Origin: UBA3871 sp002392265
Lineage (GTDB): Bacteria; Bacillota; Clostridia; Peptostreptococcales; Anaerovoracaceae
Length of the DNA stretch: 54,076 nt
Direction of reading: 5' to 3'
Assembly (NCBI GenBank): GCA_946614255.1
Contig: CAMOGS010000008.1
Span: forward strand, 1 to 54,076
Below, one piece after another: positions 48,955-54,076 of this stretch. Numbering within the stretch: the first letter of the stretch is position 1; the number at the start of each line of letters is the position of its first letter. Under the pieces are notes generated by a model that had not been told where the DNA came from, searched no databases, and was given only the letters and a program-made list of their open reading frames with translations. Made by a program: the position numbers and the translations under genes.

Positions 48955-49341
48955 ATGGCATGTTTTTTAGTTCCTACAGGCGAAGCAATTGTCGCAGCTG
49001 TTGTTGGACAGCTTGAGAAAAAGAAAGTTGAAGAAAACAAGGTTGAAGTGGATTCCACAAAGATTCCTTTCACCAGAAAGTTAAAATGGCTCACAAACCT
49101 GCTTTGGGGTGGTGCTGTTCTATTAGCGTTTGAACACCTCTGGCATGGAGAAGTCGTTCCATTCCCACCATTTTTAACAGCTATGAACGATCCCGGCGAT
49201 ACTGCCGAAATGTTGCACGAGATGAGCACGGTCGGAGTTACAATGGCCGTTATCATCACAGTGGTTTGGATCGTAATGTGCATCGCAGCAGATGCGATCG
49301 CTAAAAGACCTGTTCAAGACCAGGCACATCAGACAATCTAA
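48955..49341 (+). CDS. Membrane protein of unknown function, first of a pair
   Basis: A 128-residue protein I do not recognise. The N-terminus MACFLVPTGEAIVAAVVGQ is hydrophobic, a charged segment (KKKVEENKVEVDSTK) follows, then two transmembrane segments at about 43-62 (WLTNLLWGGAVLLAFEHLWH) and 92-113 (VTMAVIITVVWIVMCIAADA). Histidines near the membrane segments (EHLWHGE, MLHEM) could bind metal or haem, which is speculation. It starts behind AGGAGG with good spacing and is followed after 17 bp by a second membrane gene with GGGGG as its ribosome binding site. Confidence 0.78.
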   Translation: MACFLVPTGEAIVAAVVGQLEKKKVEENKVEVDSTKIPFTRKLKWLTNLLWGGAVLLAFEHLWHGEVVPFPPFLTAMNDPGDTAEMLHEMSTVGVTMAVIITVVWIVMCIAADAIAKRPVQDQAHQTI

Positions 49342-49358
49342 TTTGGGGGAAAAATAAA

Positions 49359-49664
49359 ATGACTTTACTCATAACAGTTTTTGCTGCGATTATCACAACT
49401 ATCGTTTGGTACAATCGCAAGAATGATAACATGAAGCTTGGCGTGCTGGTGTCAATGTTTTGGGGTGCTTCCCTGATGTGGCTCGGCGATGCAATCTTTG
49501 GCTACATGGAAGACGGTGCCGAATATTTCACACCTGCTCTTGAGGATATGGTTAATGATTCGTTCCTCGGTCTTTCGGTTGTAGCTCTCGCCATGATTAT
49601 CTGGCTCGTAGTTCTTTTAATCAAGGACCCAAAGGGCGTAGTAAGAAAAGCAATCACAAAATAG
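49359..49664 (+). CDS. Membrane protein of unknown function, second of a pair
   Basis: A 101-residue protein with three transmembrane segments: about 1-17 (TLLITVFAAIITTIVWY), 28-50 (GVLVSMFWGASLMWLGDAIFG) and 68-90 (FLGLSVVALAMIIWLVVLLI). It shares the LWGGA / FWGAS and short acidic segment style with the upstream protein, so the two may be related and form a complex. It is the last gene before a bidirectional terminator. I cannot name a family. Confidence 0.78.
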   Translation: MTLLITVFAAIITTIVWYNRKNDNMKLGVLVSMFWGASLMWLGDAIFGYMEDGAEYFTPALEDMVNDSFLGLSVVALAMIIWLVVLLIKDPKGVVRKAITK

Positions 49665-49680
49665 GCTCATTATAATCACG

Positions 49681-49709
49681 AAACCTCCGGAATCTATTTC
49701 CGGAGGTTT
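49681..49709. terminator. Bidirectional terminator
   Basis: AAACCTCCGGAA (49681-49692) and TTCCGGAGGTTT (49698-49709) form a perfect 12-bp stem with a 5-nt loop, between the convergent membrane pair and the EF-hand-like protein gene. Confidence 0.92.
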
Positions 49710-49718
49710 TAATTTTCC

Positions 49719-50375
49719 CTAGCTGTTCAGTTTTTTCATAATCGAATCATACCCGAGTATGCCCACGAGCTCTTCCCAATCGCATCCAAAATAGCCGTCG
49801 ATGGTTTCCTTCAGCTCGCTTTCGGACATTTCGACATCCGTTTCATTGTAGTACTCCAAGGTCCCTTCAAAATCTTCGGAGGCCTCAAGCTCTTCTTCCG
49901 AAGCTATCCCGTCCCCGTCCAGATCAATAAAGTTTATCGCCTCTACCCAGTAGTCTGTCGCAAGCTCTCCCTCTTCATGCTTTGACATGAAATAAGTGTA
50001 CCTTATTGCACCTGCCATATCGCTATTCGTGTTACAATATATACCTTCCTCCGGTACATACGAATAACCCGCATTTCCCATCGCACCATACGGCCAGTGA
50101 TCCATCAGGCAGCGCACCGCCCCATCCTCGTAGGTGAAGAGTGAAACATGAAATCCCGGCAGGTCCGCCACAAGTTCCGGAACTCCGTCCGCATCAGTGT
50201 CTACAAGGTCAAACTTGTACTCGTCGTTCTCCGCATGGTATTGCTCTACCACCTGCACATAAGCCTCTTTGTACAGGTCCTCCGGCGACGGCCCTCCCGT
50301 CGCAAACCCTACAATTACCAGCACAATCAGCGCCAGTATGAGTATTGCTATCATTATTGGTTTGTTTGCAGTCAT
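49719..50375 (-). CDS. Membrane-anchored extracellular protein with EF-hand-like calcium loops
   Basis: A 218-residue protein with one N-terminal transmembrane segment (residues 7-26, IMIAILILALIVLVIVGFA) and an acidic outside domain. Two loops look like calcium-binding DxDxDG motifs: DTDADGVPELV near 60 and DLDGDGIASEEELEAS near 150. Middle residues (GYSYVPEEGIYCNTNSDMAG) resemble hypothetical surface proteins of gut clostridia. Function unknown. It is followed upstream on the same strand by the nitrilase gene at 31 bp. Confidence 0.8.
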   Translation of the reverse strand: MTANKPIMIAILILALIVLVIVGFATGGPSPEDLYKEAYVQVVEQYHAENDEYKFDLVDTDADGVPELVADLPGFHVSLFTYEDGAVRCLMDHWPYGAMGNAGYSYVPEEGIYCNTNSDMAGAIRYTYFMSKHEEGELATDYWVEAINFIDLDGDGIASEEELEASEDFEGTLEYYNETDVEMSESELKETIDGYFGCDWEELVGILGYDSIMKKLNS

Positions 50376-50406
50376 TTCTGTTTTCCCCTTTTATATCCTA
50401 TCCGCT

Positions 50407-51204
50407 TTATGCGTAAAATTCTGTTTTCCTAAGTGATGTATACGGTTTTCTTGCTCTCGTGGCAGCCGCTGCAGGCAGATCAATTTCCGCAATGAGAAGC
50501 GTCTCGCTGTCATCTGCAAGCGCTACTGTTTCACCGTTGTAATCCGATACAATAGATTCGCCCGAAAAGTCCATATTTTCCTCCAGTCCAACCCTGTTGC
50601 ACATTGCAATGTTCACACTGCTTTGGAATGCCTGAATCTGAACTTCCCATCTGAAAAGTTCTGCCGGCTCCGCCTTTGTATTTGCCGTAGGTATGATGAT
50701 GAGGTCTGCGCCGCGGAGCGCCTCTGTTCTGACGCTCTCCGGATAGTGTCTGTCAAAGCATACCACGATACCAATCTTTCCTATAGGCGTGTCAAACACC
50801 TTAAACCCCTCTTCAGATGGCGTATAGTAGGTCTGCTCGTAGAACATCTCACACTGCGCAATATGAACCATCTTCTGCTTTCCCACAACCTTGCCGCTGT
50901 CATCTATAAGCAGGCTCATGTCGTAACGCTTGCCGCCTTCTTCGATGTAGAAGTTCGGTGCAGCATAGATTCCGACCTCTTTGCACAATTCGCACATAGC
51001 CGCAATGCGCCTGTCGCTTTCCTTCATGGCATAGGCCGACGCATCGCAATCCTCATACTGCGCGAAAAAAGGTGTAAGCTGTACTTCCGGGAAGCACACC
51101 AATTTCGCCCCTTTTTCGGCTGCACTGCGTATAAAATTTATTGATTTTTCAAAGTTCTCGTCCATGTTTTCGGACATTTTCATCTGAGCCAACGCTATTT
51201 TCAT
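50407..51204 (-). CDS. Carbon-nitrogen hydrolase (nitrilase superfamily)
   Basis: A 265-residue amidase with the Glu-Lys-Cys triad: Glu in KLVCFPEVQLTPFF near 41, Lys in GKQKMVHIAQCEMF near 112 and Cys in IGIVVCFDRHYPES near 150. The N-terminus MKIALAQMKMSENMDENF and C-terminal GETVALADDSETLLIAEIDL are typical. The size and motifs fit N-carbamoylputrescine amidase, omega-amidase or beta-ureidopropionase subfamilies, which cannot be told apart here. No pathway neighbours. Confidence 0.92.
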   Translation of the reverse strand: MKIALAQMKMSENMDENFEKSINFIRSAAEKGAKLVCFPEVQLTPFFAQYEDCDASAYAMKESDRRIAAMCELCKEVGIYAAPNFYIEEGGKRYDMSLLIDDSGKVVGKQKMVHIAQCEMFYEQTYYTPSEEGFKVFDTPIGKIGIVVCFDRHYPESVRTEALRGADLIIIPTANTKAEPAELFRWEVQIQAFQSSVNIAMCNRVGLEENMDFSGESIVSDYNGETVALADDSETLLIAEIDLPAAAATRARKPYTSLRKTEFYA

Positions 51205-51228
51205 CTCTTTCTCCTTTCACGCCTTTTT

Positions 51229-51642
51229 TCAGGCTTTAATTTGTTCTTTTATGTTTTCAACTACCTCAAGATCCGCCGGCAGCCACTTCACGCTGTCAAG
51301 CTCGCCTGCCGCAAGCCACTTCGCCGCCTCCGCTTCCTTTAGGACAAGCTCGCCGCACTCGATCTCCGCCCAGAAGCAGTCCATCGACAAGTGGAACTTC
51401 GGATAGTCATACTCCACAGTTGTGATGAAGTCGCCCACTCTGATTTCTGCCGTAAGCTCTTCGCGAATCTCACGCACAAGTGCCTCCTGCGGGCTCTCAC
51501 CGGGTTCGATCTTGCCGCCCGGAAACTCCCACCAGCCCTTGTAATCGCCATACCCTCTGGCCGTGGCAAATATTTTTTCTTTATTATCTCGTGTGCCGCG
51601 GATAACCGCAGCAACGACACGGATGGTTTTTAAGTCTGACAT
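51229..51642 (-). CDS. NUDIX hydrolase, MutT/8-oxo-dGTP diphosphatase type
   Basis: A 137-residue NUDIX enzyme. The start at 51642 has AAGGAG upstream and begins MSDLKTIRVVAAVIRG. The Nudix box is GGKIEPGESPQEALVREIREEL (first part GGKIEPGESPQEALV) with the family's metal-binding glutamates, preceded by GYGDYKGWWEFPG. The WWEFPGGK context and length fit mutator MutT or related CTP pyrophosphohydrolases that clean oxidised nucleotides. It lies between the nitrilase and helicase genes on the same strand. Confidence 0.92.
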   Translation of the reverse strand: MSDLKTIRVVAAVIRGTRDNKEKIFATARGYGDYKGWWEFPGGKIEPGESPQEALVREIREELTAEIRVGDFITTVEYDYPKFHLSMDCFWAEIECGELVLKEAEAAKWLAAGELDSVKWLPADLEVVENIKEQIKA

Positions 51643-51667
51643 AGTAAGCTTTCTCCTTCGGTTTTGT

Positions 51668-54076
51668 TTATACACCTATAATATACTCGTAAATATCTTC
51701 TCTAACAGGTTCAACAAGTTGCCATTCTATCTCAACAGCTGTTTTATCAGTTCCTGTCATAGTAAATTCTCCAGCTCTCCCGCTTGCTACCATAGGTCCA
51801 AGGTAGTAAAACTCTTTTGAAATCTTATCGTCCTTGTTTTTCCGCACAAACAGTTCAACTTTAATTCCTCGTTCCTTTGCATGCAGGAAATTTTGCACAT
51901 CTTCCGAAGAGATACTTCGACCGGATTTTGATATTGCAATCAAAGTGCGATTGTTTGTAAAATGGTCTTCGTATCTTGTTGTTGCGCTAATATCTTCCGC
52001 TTTTTCGTAATTAATAAATACCGGAAAAGTTCCTGTCTTTTTGTCATATTTATAACCACCTATATTGAGCGGTACTTCATTATTTTCCCAATTAAGCAAT
52101 CGGCACACATCTTCGTAAGTATACTTTTGATACAGCACAAAATCCGTATCTCCGTAGGAGTTACTGTAGTCTCTTTCATATCTGCTTATGCCAAAGTCGA
52201 TCAGTTCTTTTAAGATATCTCTAAATGCACTATTGGCTGCCATTTCCATGAAAGTTTTGGACGGACCGTAGTCCTGCCCTTTCTTTTCTATGAAAACACA
52301 TTTCTCATAAGTCTTTTTCCCAGAGCCTGCCGGAAACTCGTTTGTTAATACATTTGCTATATTTGTTACCTGATCGGAACTTATACTCTTTCCATATGCC
52401 TTTAAGTCATTTGCAAGTGCCCCAAACAGCCCTATATGCCTTCCTCTTGCATAAAATTCAAGCATTCGATTCAGTAATTGCAATTCTTGAATACGCTTCC
52501 CACTCGCAAGCTTCTTTGAAACAAATTCAATTACCTTCGCCTCATCATCACTTAGCCTAACCTTGTACTCCGGTTCATACTTAACAAGAAATTTGTAGTA
52601 TGAACCAAGGCTGCCATTATCGAATATTCTAAGAACATCCATCTCGCCATAATCGTCAAAATCTCTGAGACGCGGGATTCTACCGAGCTTATTCTTCAAG
52701 TTTGTATAATTCTCGCGTAGGAGTTTTATGTCGTTGAAGTTTGCATTATCGACCGATGCGAATATACGCTTTCTGCTTATCTCATCAAAATGAATGGTTG
52801 ACGCCCCCGGTATTACCTTACCGCCCTCAATAATAAACCTCCGAATGTTGTCCTTGTTATATGTTCTATCACCCGAGAGCGCAATAGGAATCATGAAATT
52901 ATTGTTGTAATTTCCTATAAAATCGAGGATTACAACATATTCTTTCCCTTCTGCTTTGCGCAGGCCTCTCCCCAACTGTTGTATAAACACAATCGGCGAC
53001 TGCGTTGGGCGAAGCATTAAAACCTGGTTAACCTCAACGATATCAACGCCTTCATTCAAAATCTCTACTGACAGGATATAATCAAGATGCCTTGAATTTT
53101 CGGAGTCTTGTCCCTCTTTATCGTCAGCTGCAAGCCGTTCAAAAGCTTCTACTCGTTCCTCTTCAGAAGCGCTGCCGTTCAATGCAATAGTGCGGAATTT
53201 TCTACCTGTCGCAGGGTTTACAATCTTATTCAGTTTTTCAGACAAGACCTCTGATTCACGAATGCTGCTACAAAAGATAAGCCCTTTTACTCTTTCCCCG
53301 CTATATCCGTAGTAGTTTGCTTGCTCAACTATATGTCGTACGCGTTCATCACTTGTGAGCATGGAGAAGTTCCGTTCTCCCTCGTCTCCAATTATATCCA
53401 GATCCGTTATTCCAAAATAGTGGAACGGGCAAAGAAGATTGTCTTCCATTGCTTGCTGAAGTCTTATTTCGCATGCAATCTGATAGTTGAAGATTTCATA
53501 AACATTGCGCCCTTCTATATTGTCATCGCGCTTGTCCGGTGTAGCGGTCATGCCAAGCCAGAGTTTTGGCTTAAAATGTCTCATGATCTTCTGATATGTC
53601 GCTGCGGGAACATGATGAGCCTCGTCCAAGCAGATTCCATCAAAGTATTCCGGCGTAAATTTCAGCAAGTGCTCATCGCGGTTTAATGTCTGCACTGTCG
53701 CAAATATATAATCTGCATCATAATCGCTGTGGCCCGCTCCAACCAGCCCCATAGATATAGACTTGTCAAATACTTTCCCATAGGCCTCTTTTGTTTGTCG
53801 TGCAAGCTGACCACGATGCACTAGAAACAGCACTCGCTTAAAACCAAGTTCTCGCATTGCGAATGCAGATGCAAAGGTTTTGCCAGTACCCGTGGCCGAA
53901 ATTAAAAGTGCGCGAGTTTCGCCTGCTTCTATGATCTTCCGAAGGTTTGCTACAAAGCCTATTTGCATAGTGTTTGGCTGAAGTTTATATTTCTCAATAG
54001 AAACAACTTCTTCACGCTTTGCAATCTCTCTTTGATGCTTTATGATTCTATATTTTTCTTTATATTCATCTATAAA
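51668..54076 (-). CDS. SF2 DEAD/DEAH helicase with C-terminal DUF3427-type domain (N-terminus beyond the window)
   Basis: The frame is open from the stop at 51668 to the window edge, so the N-terminus, expected to include a PLD-like nuclease domain in this family, is outside. Visible: KYKLQPNTMQIGFVANL, Walker A ISATGTGKTFASAF, DEAH box in GICLDEAHHVPA, motif III GMTATPDKRDD and motif VI QLGRGLRKAEGKEYVVILDF. The C-terminal 350 residues form the DUF3427 region ending in YDKKTGTFPVFINY and FLHAKERGIKVELFVRK. Such proteins are common near defence or mobile elements, but their role is uncertain. Confidence 0.9.
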   Translation of the reverse strand, partial: FIDEYKEKYRIIKHQREIAKREEVVSIEKYKLQPNTMQIGFVANLRKIIEAGETRALLISATGTGKTFASAFAMRELGFKRVLFLVHRGQLARQTKEAYGKVFDKSISMGLVGAGHSDYDADYIFATVQTLNRDEHLLKFTPEYFDGICLDEAHHVPAATYQKIMRHFKPKLWLGMTATPDKRDDNIEGRNVYEIFNYQIACEIRLQQAMEDNLLCPFHYFGITDLDIIGDEGERNFSMLTSDERVRHIVEQANYYGYSGERVKGLIFCSSIRESEVLSEKLNKIVNPATGRKFRTIALNGSASEEERVEAFERLAADDKEGQDSENSRHLDYILSVEILNEGVDIVEVNQVLMLRPTQSPIVFIQQLGRGLRKAEGKEYVVILDFIGNYNNNFMIPIALSGDRTYNKDNIRRFIIEGGKVIPGASTIHFDEISRKRIFASVDNANFNDIKLLRENYTNLKNKLGRIPRLRDFDDYGEMDVLRIFDNGSLGSYYKFLVKYEPEYKVRLSDDEAKVIEFVSKKLASGKRIQELQLLNRMLEFYARGRHIGLFGALANDLKAYGKSISSDQVTNIANVLTNEFPAGSGKKTYEKCVFIEKKGQDYGPSKTFMEMAANSAFRDILKELIDFGISRYERDYSNSYGDTDFVLYQKYTYEDVCRLLNWENNEVPLNIGGYKYDKKTGTFPVFINYEKAEDISATTRYEDHFTNNRTLIAISKSGRSISSEDVQNFLHAKERGIKVELFVRKNKDDKISKEFYYLGPMVASGRAGEFTMTGTDKTAVEIEWQLVEPVREDIYEYIIGV

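Overview
The window is a contiguous, gene-dense chromosomal segment of a low-to-mid GC anaerobic Firmicute, most likely a member of Clostridia. The reasons are SigH, the SCIFF peptide with its radical SAM maturase, a FakA/DegV pair, Mini-RNase III, strong AGGAGG ribosome binding sites and near-consensus TTGACA/TATAAT promoters. A finer placement such as Anaerovoracaceae or a related family is only a guess.

Layout. (1) 1-9.5 kb, minus strand: an M23-family LysM/G5 protein gene, then a long cysS-led operon (cysS, NodB-fold pseudo-deacetylase, two bactofilins, mrnC, small membrane protein, thyA, folA, rlmB, sigH), then tRNA-Thr and the start of tuf. (2) 9.6-13.8 kb: a cyclophilin and a very large divergent chemotaxis receptor. 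(3) 13.8-19.1 kb, minus strand: a PIN-TRAM, ispDF, proS, chrA-1, chrA-2 operon with ATGA-type overlaps. (4) 19.2-25.5 kb: a response regulator/sensor kinase pair, a B3/4-domain protein behind a structured attenuator-like leader, an orphan AAA ATPase surrounded by a repeated ATTYYATCATAWTTM motif, and radA. Regions 1, 3 and 4 together are a dispersed version of the radA-yacL-ispDF-cysS-mrnC-rlmB-sigH cluster of Bacillus. (5) 25.6-32.3 kb, minus strand: a truncated-looking hypothetical, a fumarylacetoacetate-hydrolase-family enzyme, a GGDEF remnant, an EF-G-like GTPase, a degenerate EAL plus HDOD protein and asnS. (6) 32.5-42.3 kb: topoisomerase III with three C-terminal zinc modules, fakA-degV, a GGDEF protein, an orphan D12 adenine methylase and an AIR-synthase-family protein. 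(7) 42.3-54 kb: the SCIFF locus, an AraC regulator with an internally deleted MATE gene, a CmpB-like membrane protein, an iron-sulfur-flavoprotein-like reductase, a YjbR-MGMT fusion, a promoter-proximal (probably leaderless) cbiL, an unrecognised two-gene membrane module, a nitrilase, a NUDIX hydrolase and a DUF3427-type helicase running off the window.

Three themes stand out. First, a cell-envelope neighbourhood in which two bactofilins sit beside a NodB-like protein that has lost its catalytic motifs and an M23 protein that has lost one catalytic histidine. Second, long palindromic GGGGACAGGCACC repeats, resembling REP elements, sit at gene ends and one partial copy is translated inside topB. 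Third, several small regulatory architectures can be read directly: an attenuator-like leader plus a decayed duplicate of its 3' end, motif arrays around an orphan ATPase, a terminator separating the SCIFF peptide from its maturase, and an operator palindrome at the start site of a small membrane protein gene.

All product names rest on motif recognition by eye. No database search, folding program or alignment was run.
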